From assembly GCF_002234675.1 (NCBI RefSeq), contig NC_019877.2, forward strand, positions 3,565,041 through 3,629,040: 64,000 nucleotides of DNA. Direction: 5' to 3'. The position numbers were made by a program, and so were the translations under genes. The DNA comes from Oryzias latipes (Eukaryota; Chordata; Actinopteri; Beloniformes; Adrianichthyidae). Positions 47,401-58,909 of this stretch are shown one piece after another; position 1 is the first letter of the stretch, and each line of letters starts with the position of its first letter. The notes under the pieces are model-generated. The model saw nothing but the letters and a program-made list of their open reading frames with translations. It searched no databases and was not told where the DNA came from.

Positions 47401-50400
47401 AGAGTGTTTATATCTACGAGAACCAAAGGTGGAACCCCGTTAGCGGCTACACCAGCAGGTACCAAGATCTTTGTTCAACAAAAGAGTTTATTCACGCACG
47501 TGCCAGCAGCGTATGTCTAAAACCACAGCCAAAGTTTAGTTGACCTTTGACCCCGGGGAGAGGTTGCCATCTTTTAACTAAAAAAAAAAAAAAATCACAT
47601 TTACTTCCAGGTACAAATTTAAACTCCTTCCAAGAGATTTCGATCCATCGTCTCCCAACTCCTCGAGCATCATTTGGAAGCTACTTTGAGAAAAAAATGT
47701 TTGTTTTAAAGTTTGCAGATTTTGTACGGCGTTGTTATAGCGAGCTCATAAAAGTTGTGTTCACCTGTGACTTTTTACCGCAATATTGTGAACGTGTAAT
47801 GCATAAATCATTGGCTCAAGTTGAACAAGACTTTACGACATGCGATATGAAAATATTAGGAATGTTGGCGTGTTGCCAAGGATATCCCAAAAATTACTTT
47901 TGTCGATTCTTCTAAAAATTATGTAGACGTGTTCGTCAACCCCAGGTGACCAAGAAATGAAATGGTTGCTATGGAGATTAAACCAACAGAAAAGTGTTTT
48001 TTTCTTTTTTTAATGGATGAGGGGCGTGTAGCCGCAGCTCAGCCAGTGAATGCGGGTCAAACGAGGGTAATTGGGGGGTTGCTGAGGTTGGGTTGCAGCT
48101 TTCATTTACTTTTGTGTTGCCCTCTCGGTTTAGGGGTCTTCCAACCGACCGCTACATGTGGAGTAATGCGTCCGGACTGCGTGAGTGCACGAAGACGGGC
48201 ACGAGGCCTCCGTCTCCTCACTGGACGTGGGTGAGCAGAACAGTGATCTGAAAGGGGCCTCGCGGTTCCCCTTGTGCTTCCTCTGGAGCTTTCTATTCTA
48301 ATCCTTAGCTCTAAAACAAAACATTTTAAAATAAATGTCTATAGAAAAGGGCAGCTTGAAAACCCAGGTGTGTTTCACTTCTCTCATCTCAGATTTCTGA
48401 CTGGGCTGTGGACTACAGCGTCTCCGGCGGCACAGACAGGGAAGGCTGGCAATATGCCGCCGACTTCCCAGCGTAGGTTTTATTCCTTCTCCTTTTTGTT
48501 TCAGCCTCCATTGGTTTCCTCTTTCTACATTATTCTTCCCATTTCAGGTCATTCCACGGCTATAAAACGATGAAGGACTTTGTACGTCGAAGAAGATGGG
48601 CCAGGTGCTGCCAAAAGCTGGCAAAACTTCAAACCCTTTTCTAAAAGAGCCATTTCTGAAAGAAATAAAAATCCCATCATTTTTCTACAGGAAGTGTAAA
48701 TTGACCACTACAGGACCCTGGCAAGAAATCCCGCCCATCCCTTTGATTGACGTGACCGTGCTGCCGTGTGGAGCGCAGAGCAGCGTTGACACAATTCCGC
48801 TGTGGGCGATCAGCAGCAAAGGAGACGTCCTCTGTCGACTAGGAGTTTCCGCAAAGACTCCCGCCGTACGTTATCAGCTTTTGAAACTGTTTGATTTAAA
48901 GTCTAATATTTCTAAGTTGAAGCTTTCATAACACTGTTACTATTTGGGCGTGGCTAATGTATATCAATGGATGGGAATGTTGCTGAATCTGATGCTATAG
49001 TTTTACATTTATTGGACAAAAATGACTCCAAAAACAAAACATGAGCAATTTTGAGATGACAAGCATCCCAAGTGTCCTTTTGACTAACTTTCAGTCCAAA
49101 CAACAACCGTCTCAAGGACACAGTTATAATATTTATGCTGCATTTTGTGTGAAACATAAATTTAGCAGAATCATTGCAGTTTGCAGGAAATCATAGATAA
49201 GTCAAAGCTGGAAAAAAATTGTTTTTTTCCAACATATCTCATTAAAGATTAGAAGTGAGAGGTTTAATGCTTTAAGAATTAAAATTGTCATTCTTGCATA
49301 CCAGTCTCATCATGTCTCAGATCCCCCACTTGTGTTTCCAGGGATCGTCATGGCTCCACGTGGGAACAGACCAACCCTTCAAGTCCATCTCCATCGGAGC
49401 AGCCGGTCAAGTCTGGGCAATCGCCAGGGATGGCTCCGCCTTCCACAGGGGATCGGTTTCCCCTCAGAACCCAGCAGGTCCAACGCATAAACTCTCATAA
49501 ACATCAATAGCTCTGTTGAAATCTTTATGCACTGCTGAGTTAGTTATTTTCTGGAGTTTATCCAGATGATCAACTATTTTAGTTTCTTTTCAAATAATTT
49601 CTGCTAAAAAACAAATTTTTAAAATCTTTTTAATCTCCTCTTCAGTAAAACCGGCTTTAATTTTCTTCCTGTTTTCTGTTTTTGAAATAAAAATCTATAT
49701 TTTGTATTTTTATTTTAAGAACAACTGTTTTACTATTCTTATTGGTTTGCATTTTTTGACATTTAACTGTTGCTTCATACTATTATAATTTTATTAAATG
49801 TCAATGTTGTTGGTAAATATCACTTTTTTTAAACATATTTTAAGAGCTTGAGTGAGGGGAGTGCTGATCTTTGTCTCCCTCTACAGGAGACTGTTGGTAC
49901 CACATCCCTTCTCCAGCCAAACAAAAGCTAAAGCAGGTGTCAGTTGGAAGGACTTCAATTTGCACTGTTGATGAAAACGGTACAAACATCCCCAGTCCAA
50001 GCAGACGAGTAGTCCATAGGGGTTTTCTGAACGTACCTGTCTGTTTTGGGGTGTTCCTGGCTGTTTTCTGTCCAGGTAATCTGTGGTACCGGCAGGGTGT
50101 GACCCCCAGCTACCCTCAGGGTTCTTCTTGGGACCACGTTTCCAACAATGTTCGCAAAGTCTCCATGGGGCCCCTGGATCAGGTAGGACTTCTAAAGATC
50201 TAGATTTTGTCTTAAGATGTTTTCTAAAAATGTATATTTCTTCTACGAACATTATCAACTTTATTATTTGCTTTAAATCCACTTTTCCTTTACGGTACTA
50301 TTCAGATTAATACATTTTGACTTTAAGCTGCCTAAAAAATACTTATAAATGTGTCTCCAAATGTAAAAAAAAAAAGCTGTCGATCCACTTTGGATTCAAC

Positions 50401-52389
50401 GTAAAGACAAAAATGACAGAAATGACGTAGATATCAGGGATCAAATAATTCACATTCTCCACGCTTTGGTTCAATGGTGCAGCATAGACACTATGAGTGC
50501 ATGTAGTGCACTCGATAGTAGTGTTTCCTCGCTGTCCAAATCTACAATTCCAAAATCGAGTGGCCTAGAAATTTCCCAGAATTCTCTGCAAAAAACCAGA
50601 GTGTATCGACGCTCACTAGACTGGCGAATGTAGACCACAATGCATTGTGTCTGAACAATTTTAGCCCAAAAATGTATTTTTTTAATAAACCATCAATGTT
50701 TTGTCTTCAGAACACGGTGGACTGAAGTGAAAGAAGTGATCATGGTGTCTGAATTGCTTGTAAAATCCAGGGCGCCACATAACCCGCACTATATAGTTTT
50801 TTAGTAGTTAGGGATGGGGGGGGGGGATTCAGACACAGCCATAATTCATTGCCCTGGAAATTTCCCAGAAGTCCCCGCAAAAAAAAAAACAAAGTTGTGT
50901 CCGAATTGCTTCATTACTCACTAGTGCATTTTGTAGTGCTGTCCGAATCAACACTTCTAAAATTGAGCGCCCTAGAAATCTCCCAGAAGTCTCTGCAAAA
51001 AACCAGTGTGCATTGATGCTCACTGCATTATCGACTATAGACCACAGTGCATTAAATTTTTGTGAAATAAAATGTATTTAGATGTTGTTTTTTTAAAAAC
51101 GTCAAAGTTTTCATCATCAGAACACAGTGGATTCATAAATAGTTGCAGTAAAATTGTTTTTTCACATGTTGTGAAATTAGTGATGTCATATTTGCCATGA
51201 AAAATAAATTTGGAGAACATGGTGTCCAAACTGCTGTTAAATTCCAGGGCATTCGTCCCGCACCCCCTGTGTTTATTGATTTTAACTAGATTGACGAACA
51301 CAGACCACAATGCATTGCGTTTGAACGATTTATCCTGTGAATAATAAATGTATCTAAATTAATTTTTTTTTTTACAGCCATCCAAGTCTTCAGCATTGAT
51401 TTGTTTTTCTACATAACTGCTAATCTTCCTTGTTGGTTTGTGTTGTAGATTTGGATCATAGCCGACAAGGTTCAGGGAAGCCAAAGTCTGAGCTGTGGGA
51501 CAGTGTGTCACCGACTGGGAGTCCAGCCCGTAGACCCTAAAGGACAGCAATGGGACTACGGCATCGGGGTGAGAACACAGAGGAACCGTCTCTTAAGAAA
51601 ACTGTGTCCAACTCTTTTCTATATCTTTTTGGTCAGAATTAATGAGCCAACATGAATACCAACAGCTGAGTTTGTGATTAATAACTAATGGAAGGAATTG
51701 AGAAATGCATAACATATAAAATGTTCTAAAATCTTAAAGGAGAACCAGATTAGCATTTACAAAAACATACATTTTCTTAGTAACTAGTTAGTAAAAATAG
51801 TTAAAGCTGCAACATTTTCTTTCGAAAAAATACCAGAAACCTTGCAAACCGTCTGCAGATAAATGGACTGATCTTGTGCTCATCGTTTTTCTGAAGAAAC
51901 GTATCTTTTCATGCAGTTTTCTTTCCTGTCTGAACAAGTTCTTCATTTAAAATCTTTTCGGGCACAAATTGCTGAACCTTTTTGCACCAAAGGAAACTAC
52001 AGGATGGGATTTAAAAGATGGCCTCTTCTTTTTCTGTCAACAAATACATAATTATTATTCATGTCGAGTTTTCCTGCTTTTAGCCATGACACATATTTTT
52101 GGCAGTCATTGTAGTGTATTCATTAAAGTAAGTAATTCTTGTTCTTGTCATATTTTGCGATTCGATGTGTTCCCCTATAGTGAGAATGTTTGGGTTTAGA
52201 GTTTATTCTAAGCTCTTCTCTGTCTCCATGGTGACTGTTTAGGGTGGATGGGATCACATCACTGTGAGAGGAAACGCCATGGAGCCGCCCCGAATCGGTC
52301 TCCTCTCCCAGAAGGACACGGCTCCTCCGACCTCCTCCAGCCCGCTCCCTATTGGGATCGCAGAGCCCAACGGCACCGCTGTGTGTTGA
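38471..52389 (+). CDS. tecpr1: Tectonin beta-propeller repeat-containing protein 1
   Basis: Coding exons: 38471-38695, 40119-40301, 40390-40512, 40588-40707, 40788-40962, 41038-41138, 41916-42017, 42103-42245, 42320-42891, 45116-45261, 45333-45488, 45723-45872, 46430-46587, 47228-47458, 48134-48230, 48393-48472, 48548-48604, 48691-48865, 49342-49477, 49887-49979, 50076-50182, 51449-51568, 52243-52389. They join in frame to 1198 aa (human about 1165). Order: first TECPR repeats; dysferlin domain 1 (about 71-180, [12 protein letters not shown] to [11 protein letters not shown]); TECPR repeats (181-390); acidic linker (391-581, one exon); likely ATG5-binding helix (exon 10, [10 protein letters not shown]); PH domain (about 631-735, [14 protein letters not shown]); dysferlin domain 2 (about 845-945); TECPR repeats to the C-terminus. 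In mammals it binds ATG5-ATG12, is recruited by sphingomyelin on damaged lysosomes, and promotes LC3 lipidation. Many introns are under 100 bp. Confidence 0.97.
38870..39641 (+). mobile_element. Degraded Tc1/mariner-like element, 3' part
   Basis: Carries the decayed 3' transposase region (GTAGAGCATGGGGGTGGAAG, CATCATGCTTTGGGGC, then GATCCCAAACACACTGTTGC). It ends with the familiar fish Tc1 terminus: ACTTGCACAATTGGTGGCTG, ACTAAATACTG, TTTTGCCCCACTG, followed by TA. Stops and frameshifts are throughout, and the 5' terminal repeat was not found. Its GTTGCCCGGGTAAC at 39176-39189 also fits the RFX X-box consensus. Intron between tecpr1 coding exons 1 and 2. Confidence 0.8.
42033..42054 (+). repeat. 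Run of 22 G within an 85-bp tecpr1 intron
   Basis: Twenty-two consecutive G bases in the intron between coding exons 7 and 8 (42018-42102). The run fills a quarter of the intron and is followed by CGCGTTGCGC. It can form a G-quadruplex in the pre-mRNA. Its exact length may be a sequencing artefact. Confidence 0.9.
43310..44849 (+). mobile_element. Near full-length Tc1-like DNA transposon
   Basis: The left end reads CAGTACAGACCAAAAGTTTG, then GATACACC. The right end is its near inverse, GGTGTGTCACAACTTTTGG, then TCTGTATTG. TA dinucleotides flank both ends (43308-43309 and 44850-44851), the Tc1 target duplication. Length 1540 bp is normal. A second paired motif lies inside each end (TAGATTCACACTGAAGGCAT and its inverse near 44755-44775). 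The transposase inside is broken. Confidence 0.92.
43707..44688 (+). pseudogene. Tc1-like transposase, inactivated
   Basis: The frame begins [20 protein letters not shown] and hits a stop after about 25 codons. It continues to [19 protein letters not shown], which has the first catalytic Asp of the DDE triad. A stop follows near 44262, and remnants of QDNDPKHTS (second Asp) appear in another frame. The third acidic site region (PEPNPDGLG) is followed by a stop. At least two stops and frameshifts make it nonfunctional. Confidence 0.85.
45535..45650 (+). repeat. Dispersed element family 1, right-end fragment
   Basis: AACTCCTTCCGCTCTGCAGA, AACTATCCTAG, then TTTTAGCCAAAAATCGTCATAA match the right third of the copies at 2902 and 22956. 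It lies in the intron between tecpr1 coding exons 11 and 12. Confidence 0.55.
45993..46029. repeat. Perfect hairpin 1, 12-bp arms
   Basis: TTGGGTACGACG and its exact inverse flank a 13-base loop in the intron between tecpr1 coding exons 12 and 13. Another hairpin starts 4 bases later. Confidence 0.9.
46033..46069. repeat. Perfect hairpin 2, 14-bp arms
   Basis: TTATTAGGAGTCCA and its exact inverse flank a 9-base loop. It spans 37 bases, the same as hairpin 1. Sequence after it (CTTTATTTACTAAAAGC, AAAGCGCTTTGCAG) resembles a widespread fish LINE/SINE 3' end. Confidence 0.9.
46683..47115. mobile_element. Probable MITE with GTGTCCAAATTC end
   Basis: The left end GGGTGTGTCCAAATTC, AAGGGCTGCAG and the right-hand GGAGTCGTTGAATTTGAACA look like diverged inverted ends of a common fish element. 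Internal direct repeats of GGTCAATGC and GCTAGCGG occur near 46715-46755. It carries GTTGCCTAGCAAC (46851-46863), a full X-box match. Intron between tecpr1 coding exons 13 and 14. Confidence 0.5.
50410..51410. repeat. Tandem array of about two and a half diverged 400-bp units
   Basis: Blocks recur in order: CCTAGAAATTTCCCAGAATT / CCTGGAAATTTCCCAGAAGT / CCTAGAAATCTCCCAGAAGT; GCAAAAAACCAG; TAGACCACAATGCATTG / TAGACCACAGTGCATT / CAGACCACAATGCATTGCG; and CAGAACACGGTGGA / CAGAACACAGTGGA. It is related to a common teleost repeat. It fills the intron between tecpr1 coding exons 21 and 22. Confidence 0.7.
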
Positions 52390-52569
52390 TAGGGGCTGAA
52401 AACTTTATTATTTTTTTTTTTGGTGATGTTTAGTCTGTGAAACTATGACGTGGGCTTGTTAAACTTCCTGTTTTATTCGACAAACTGTCTTTTATCAAGG
52501 CACTAGCCATCCTTTTTACCAGTTTATCTGCATTTCTACTGTTAGATGGAGTATTAGGGCCACCTTGAA

Positions 52570-52990
52570 AGAAAAAAACTTGATAATATATGAAAATAAA
52601 GTCATACATTTATGAGAAAAAAAAGTCAGAATTTTACAAAAATAAAGTTGTACAATTATGAGAAAGCAAACTTGTAAATAAAATAAAATAGTTTAAATGT
52701 TACAAAAATACAGATGTACAATTATGAGAAAAAAAGTCTCAATTTTTACTAATTTTAAGTTGTAAATTTATAAAAAAAAAGCATGAATGTAGAATTTAAA
52801 ATGTCGCTATTTTTAAGGAAAAAGTGACGCTTTTTCTAAATTAAAACGTCACATTTAGCCTTAAAATGTTTCCACAGTGACATTAGAAAATAGCAACATT
52901 TTAAATTCTACATTTATGACTCTATTCTTTTCCATAACTTTACAACTTTATGCTCATAAATGTATTTATTTTTCTGTCTTTAATGGTGCA
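52570..52990. repeat. A-rich repeat tract in the tecpr1 3' UTR region
   Basis: Blocks such as ATTTATGAGAAAAAAAAGTC, AAAGTTGTACAATTATGAG and their inverse towards the right fill this stretch. They are the complement-type wording of 5890-6600. A strong inverted repeat inside is listed separately. Confidence 0.6.
52788..52912. repeat. Inverted repeat, 26-bp arms with one mismatch
   Basis: Arms 52788-52813 and 52887-52912 pair at 25 of 26 positions around a 73-base loop (arm core GAATTTAAAATG, CTATTTT). They lie about 400 bases past the tecpr1 stop, so would form a stem in a long 3' UTR. Confidence 0.85.
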
Positions 52991-53953
52991 CTTTTACTGT
53001 GGATCTTATCACTGCTGTAGTTATAACAATGATAGTTTTAAGTTAAATGTATTCAAATGATGTGGTTTCTTTCAGACCTCACCTAAAAGTTAAATGAAGA
53101 TGAGTTTTATTTTCTAAAAACTCTGTTTATTTTTGTAGAGGAAAAGATTCAGCCTTCTTGTTGGCTCGCCGTGTATTTTGTGCTCCGTAACCTGCCTGTG
53201 AAAAGGAAATAATGACTTCAGAACAGGTGAAGGAGGTTTGGCCGCTTCAGTAATTCGATCCTCTCTGCAAAGATGGTTTCAGTTCCGGCTCACGACCAAA
53301 GCTGCTCCGTTTGATCCCATTTTGACACCATTACAGTGTTTGCCGAGGAAAGTGTCACCCCTTTTTGAAAGATAAGTCGTTTAGGAAAAAGATAAAAAGA
53401 GTGAAAACTGATTTTTTTTCCTCCTAAATTGTCTTTAAATATTATTTTTTAAGTATTTTTTTACGTCTGCAGGAACCTGGTTGTGAAATAGGTGAAGATT
53501 CTATCAGTTTGGAGGTGAAAGAAGGCAGTCTTAAAAAAAAAAAGTAATTTTTGTTCAAAAAATTACAATTATTTACTGAACATAACAACAAAACTTTTGA
53601 TGCTCACTTTCTGGCTTAAGTTTTATTAAGATTCAGATTTGTGTTTTTTAGTTTAAAGTGGAAAAGAGTGGATTACTTGTAAAAGTCTTGTGGTGTTTTT
53701 TAACTGAACCTTCCTCTTTCTCAGGAGAATGTTTGAACTCTTCTTCCTTTGGTCAGATGATGGTACAATGACTGAGCAGCAAGAGAAAAAAAATTATTTT
53801 TTTTGTCAATTTTCAAGTTATTGTTGCAGTGACTTAAATGGAGAGCTGTTTCTATTGAAAAGCGACTCATTCCATGCAAAAGTTTAGTGTTAAGTGTGAA
53901 ATATTGTTCTTCATCCGCATCCCAAAAATGATCACATCTTAATAACTAAAAGT

Positions 53954-53959
53954 GTTTAT
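53954..53959 (-). terminator. Candidate poly(A) signal of bhlha15
   Basis: AATAAA on the minus strand, about 460 bases past the bhlha15 stop. It lies between the tail-to-tail genes tecpr1 and bhlha15. Confidence 0.4.
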
Positions 53960-54416
53960 TGACATTAAATCAAGTGTTTTTTCCTCGACTTTCCTGCTTC
54001 AAGATGAGCCCACACAACAAAAGGAATGGCACACACTTCAAAAGCCGTCTTTGGTCTTTAAACGCAAATTTCAATTTTATAGATTAGGAGCTAAAGCAAT
54101 CGCCAATTATATTCACATTAGTATTAGCTGCTTGTCTTTCAAACTGCCACTTTACCAAAAAAATTTAAATCAGAAGTAAACACAAAAGGGAAGAAGGCCA
54201 CTGCTCGCCTGAACCCACAGAGAAACGTCACTGAAGATGAGCCTTTTCGGTTCTGAATGCACTTAATGCTGGTCCACTTCACTGCAGTCTTTAGGCCAAC
54301 GATCATCAAAACCACACTTACATTCAAGCATTTTGTCCCGTATCCAGGAGGGGAACAGAATCCAGTCCAAATCCAGAGACAGGGATTCTTCTGACCTCCG
54401 TCTGACAGTTTTCATC

Positions 54417-54980
54417 CTACTTCTCCTGGCTGAAGCTGTGCATCTGTGTGAGGTACTGGGTGAGACCATCCTCGCCCTCCTCCTCCAGGTGCTGTTGGTA
54501 GCACTGAAGCAGTTTGGCAGTGCTGGCCTCTGAGGGGACCCCGCCTGCAGGCAGGCAGGCCCCCGACATGTCCAGGATGATGGTGGTTAGAGCTTTGATG
54601 TAATTCTTAGCCAAGGTCAGAGTCTCGATCTTGGACAGCTTCTTGTCCGTCTTGACGTGTGGGATGGCCTCCCGCAGGGCCTGGAAGGCGTTGTTGAGTT
54701 TGTGCATGCGCTGGCGCTCCCGCTCGTTACTCTCCAGCCGTCTGATGCTGCGCTCTTTGGTGCTGGAGCCGTGTTGTCTGCGCCGGCGGCCTCCACCCAC
54801 TCCACCCTGACGTCTCCCCTCCCTGCTCCTCAAAGATCCCCTCCAGGAGTCACCGATCCGGACCGAGGCTTCGGAGCCTTCCTGTTCACTGGAGCCTGGC
54901 TCTGTGTCTGGTTCAAGTTCTGGCTCCGGGTCGGACCAGGGCCTCCTGGAGGGTTTCCCTGCCTTTCTTTTGCATTTCAT
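54417..54980 (-). CDS. bhlha15: Class A bHLH protein 15 (Mist1)
   Basis: A single coding exon of 187 codons plus stop. The N-terminal 79 residues are charged and Ser/Pro/Glu-rich with a [11 protein letters not shown] stretch. The bHLH domain spans about residues 80-135. Its basic region is [17 protein letters not shown], helix 1 is [13 protein letters not shown], the loop is KTDKKLSK, and helix 2 is [19 protein letters not shown]. This is the Mist1 type. A short C-terminal part ends HSFSQEK. Mist1 forms E-box-binding homodimers and scales secretory machinery in exocrine, plasma and other secretory cells. The ATG lies 38 bases after a good acceptor (exon start 55018), so an upstream noncoding exon is likely. 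Length is close to mammalian Mist1. Confidence 0.96.
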   Translation of the reverse strand: MKCKRKAGKPSRRPWSDPEPELEPDTEPGSSEQEGSEASVRIGDSWRGSLRSREGRRQGGVGGGRRRRQHGSSTKERSIRRLESNERERQRMHKLNNAFQALREAIPHVKTDKKLSKIETLTLAKNYIKALTTIILDMSGACLPAGGVPSEASTAKLLQCYQQHLEEEGEDGLTQYLTQMHSFSQEK

Positions 54981-55018
54981 CCTGCTGCTCCCTTTGAAGG
55001 ACCTCAGCTTGAATTAAC
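54981..55018 (-). other. 5' UTR part of bhlha15 coding exon
   Basis: On the minus strand CTGTCTCTCTGCCCTCCAG ends just before 55018, a strong pyrimidine tract and acceptor. The first noncoding exon probably lies in the GC-rich stretch 55440-55700, which has CpGs and the open frames expected of a promoter island. Its donor is not fixed. Confidence 0.5.
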
Positions 55019-56324
55019 CTGGAGGGCAGAGAGACAGAACACGTAGGTCTTTATAGTCTAAAAGAAGACTTTTCTCCAGTTTTGCATCCTAAACCTGCAG
55101 TGAGAAAACTCTGTTAGTCTTTGCTTGTCTTTTTCGATCAGCTGAGATAATAATTTCAAGTTACACTCACAAAAAGCGAGAACAGCCAGGATACAGCCAC
55201 AGCAGACCCTACAAATTAACCAGACCTAATTTATTCTCAATAATGGAACAAGAAAAGAAGTTACTCTAGATTCAAATGTGCTTTTACGAGCTATGCAAAC
55301 CCAAGGATTGATAGAAAAAGTGGTTTTGCATAGATTAGGGAGGAAAGACTGACTAGGACTGTCTATATCATTCTTTTTCCCTAGTTTACAACAGAGTTGG
55401 ACCTGACACCTCAGAAAGAAGGCGCACAAAGCAGCAGACATAAAAGCAACACGCAGAGGGAAGAGGACTCTTACTGTGGAAGGTAGACTGCCCGTCTTGC
55501 CTCTGAGTGTTCGTGGAAAAACGCATCCGGCCACGAAAGTGCGTAAAAGTCGGCGCGCAGAGAGAGTGGAAGGAGACGGCGGTGGAGCGTCAGCGCACCG
55601 CGGACGCACGCAGATAACTGTCACATGTGCGCAACTCGCGGCCGACTGATGGACACGTCGCGCTGCTCGGCCAATCACAGAGCCAGCCCACTGTGCCCTC
55701 ACCGGGAGAGTCCACACAGGCAGGATTCACACCCTCAACTCACACAGACAGAGGCAGGCCAACGGCAGCAGCCAAAAGCAACAGTTTACATTAAAACGGC
55801 TCACCATAGATTCATTTATCAATATTCGAAATACGCTCAAACATTTGCAGATTGAAAAAAAATTAAAAATCAGGACGTTTAAAACCATAAAATGTTTATA
55901 TTTCACTGTTTTTATTACCAAAGCAAAAGAAATTATGACTAAATTAAGGCAAGGCAAGTTTATTTGTATAGCACATTTTGTGTAGAAATACACTTTGGCG
56001 CTTTATGCATTAATGTAAACATTTACAAAAAGTATTAAAGAAGAGATCATTAAATTAAAAGAAAATGTGGAGACATTTTAGGTAAGCTTAAAGTTAAAGT
56101 CCGGATGTAACCTTCTGACAAAAAACTACTCAAATGTAGCAGAGAACAGGTGTAAACCTGGATTGAAATGATGGACATGCGCTAGTAAACACTAGAAAAA
56201 GAAGATGAAGTCCCTCTCTGCTTGTTCAGTGTGAACACTGGGGACTGAATGCGCATTCAAGAACCTTACGCGATTTGAATGCGCGTCACAGTGTGTCTGT
56301 AGCTTAAGGCTGTTTTGGAATTCT

Positions 56325-56745
56325 ATTCCAAGACCTCCAGCGTCCATCGGGGCGGTTTGCAGCACAGAGTGAAGCGGCTGGGATGAGGGTCAGCACTGCT
56401 AAGTCTGAGGCCATGGTTCTTGACCGGAGAAAGGTAGTTTGCCCTCCCTGGGTGGGTGGAGTGGTCTTGCCTCAAGTGGAGGAGTTTAAATGTCTTTGAA
56501 ACTTGTTCACCCAGAGGAAAGATCAGAGAGTGAGGCATCTAGTCTGGATGCATGTCCCACTGAGCAGAAGCCCCGGGGAAGACCCAGAACACGCTGGAGA
56601 GACCATACATCTCGCGGCTGGCCGGGAATGTTTTGGGGTCCCCCTAGATGAGCTGGAGGAAGTGGCCAGGGAGAAGGAAGTCTGGGTATGTTAGCTTAGA
56701 CTGTTGCCCCCATGACCTGATCCTGGATGAGCGGAAGAAGACGGA
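56325..56745 (+). mobile_element. RTE-group (Rex3-like) LINE fragments
   Basis: Two pieces of the C-terminal RT region are joined by an internal deletion. The left piece matches the family segment around AGTGAAGCGGCTGGGATGAG and TGAGGCCATGGTTCTTGACC. The right piece has a frame with KPRGRPRTRWRD, disrupted by a frameshift against DELEEVAREKEVW. It ends near GATGAGCGGAAGAAGACGGA. Clade is from memory of fish elements. bhlha15-lmtk2 intergenic region. Confidence 0.75.
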
Positions 56746-56999
56746 TAGATATTCCAGATCTGTGGAGCAGCTGAATGCAACTTATCCATGTTTTTAGGTT
56801 TGACCCTAGGAACTGACAACAGACCGGTTTCAGATGACTGTGAGGTCTGGCTGGTACATACTGGGTCATCAATCATGTATTTTTGGTGCTAAACCATTCA
56901 AAGCTTGATAAACCAGCAACCGAACTTTAAAGTCTGGTTTTTCCTGGTCCTGCTTAGACATCAGATCTTTAAACCTCAAAGATGATGTTATCTGATTTT

Positions 57000-58600
57000 G
57001 TGCCTTTATGTGTTTCCAAATATTTAGATCTGTGTCCAAAACTACACCCTAGTTCCTGCCTGGTTGGATGTTTTTTATAAATTGATTGAAGCTCTGTTGT
57101 GACCTCCTACCGTTTTTCTCTTTAGTTCCAAAGACCAAAAATTCTGTTTTTTATTTTTTCAAATCTCCAAGCACCTAATTTTAGCATAAGTACCGGTAAC
57201 TATTTTAAAAAGAAGCGAATATAAACAGAGATGTTATAATTTATCAAAATAAGAAAAATAAAAAGATATTTTGCTTTTTTAACTTTGGGCACAATGTCTT
57301 ACAACAATAATAGTCAATAAAACTGAAAACTGCCAAGTGTCATTTCATTTTGCTTTTCTCCTTATAGATAATTTTCTTTTGTGGAAACTTTAATGTTTCC
57401 TGGATCACATTTCACTTAAGCAAGTATAAATTTCAAACAAAGCCGGTGGAGTCAAGTTAAATTGTCATCATATTATTTTCCATTTTGGAAATCTACTCAG
57501 TTTTTCGGGTGGAAAAGGACGGCTGGAGACGTTGCTGCTCATTGTCATTTTGAAGGCTCAGTAAAAAGCCAACCTCATTTCCATCGGCCCTGCCTGATTT
57601 GAATACAGTCGACTTTTCTGACAGCAGAGAGGTAGATCCCCTTTGTTTACTTGCTGCTAAACGTTTTTTGCAGTCTGTCTCTTCTGTAATGAGACAGCAA
57701 AGCAAACTGATGCACACCCTCAAACCACAAAAGGTCTGAATAAACATCACAGGCCAAGTGGTAAAACATTGCTCAAATACGCCCCGGCCAAACATGGATG
57801 TGTGATCTGGAATAATCCCACTTTGTCAGTTTGACCCGCAGGCAGCTGTTGGCAGTTGGGATTACCTCTTCTTGATGTAGATAGAGCAGAAGCAGGGAGG
57901 TGTCCACTCAGTGATGCGTACTGAGCATGCACCACAATGTGTCACAATGAACTGAAACAGCAAGAAAGTCACCAGAACCTCAAGTGGTTCTTCTTTAGAA
58001 AATGAAATTGAAAAAAGGCTTCTCCACCGTAACGCTTTACAATCATTTTGACATGTTGATAACATCTTAAAATGCTTAAAACACAAAACAAAAGGAATTC
58101 AGTCTAGTAGTTGTTCTTTTAAAACATTTATTTTAAATTTGGCTTGTGGGTGGAGCTTCCCAGTGAGTGACAAGTGATTCTGAGTGACAGCTTAGCTTCC
58201 AAATCTTTTTCAGACCCAAATGCTGCAGAGTTACTCTAAAAATTGGAGTCAGGGCAGCCAAAAGCTGGGTTGGAAGTTGAATAATTACAAAAATAAACAT
58301 CATTTTAATGGAAAAAAAATAGCAGAAAACATTAAGTTAATGTTTGTGACCTTTTACTCTGAGGGAATTTGGTCCAGCAGTAACCCTCTAAACAGAAATA
58401 AGACAAAATAAACCAAAAAGTACTCAAAAGTGAAAATAAAACTTCAAATGAAATAAACTGAGTCAAATAAGACGAGTCTGTGTTTGTGGAATCACAGGGA
58501 CTTGGTGGTGCAGCTGCAGATCTCCCAGCTTTTTAAGGCAAACAGCTGCTGACTTTTGGTTTTGATGTCCTTGATCAGCTCCTGTGTGTGTTTGTGTGCT
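57000..58600. other. Intergenic stretch, no gene recognised
   Basis: Between bhlha15 and lmtk2. Open frames reach 100 codons on the minus strand but have no recognisable domain, and no splice-linked set was found. It may include distal lmtk2 3' UTR or regulatory DNA. Confidence 0.4.
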
Positions 58601-58622
58601 GGGTGGATTGAGGGGGGTGCTG

Positions 58623-58643
58623 GTGTGTGTGTGTGTGTGTGTG
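58623..58643. repeat. (GT)n microsatellite
   Basis: A perfect GT run of about 10 units, in TGGTGTGTGTG context. Confidence 0.9.
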
Positions 58644-58909
58644 CTTACTAATGTTGTGGGAACATGAATCTATTTGCACAGTCGCACTGTGGCAACTTAC
58701 AGAGAAGATTTCTGGTCAAAGATTGAGCTTCATGCTGAAGCTTTGAGGACCTGTGAGAAGATAGACATGTGATTCTACATGTACTGGAGATGTATAAGGG
58801 TAACAGATTTGAGTAAAAGAAAATCGATCTAGTACTGAGAGAATGCAGATGTGATTTTAAAAAACATTTTAAAAAACTGACTTATATATGCTTTTTTCTT
58901 CTTTATTAT

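Noticed and set aside
55226-55717. 163-codon minus-strand open frame upstream of bhlha15
   Set aside because: It overlaps the GC-rich presumed promoter and first exon of bhlha15, has no domain I recognise and has low-complexity composition. Chance openness in CpG-rich DNA is more likely.
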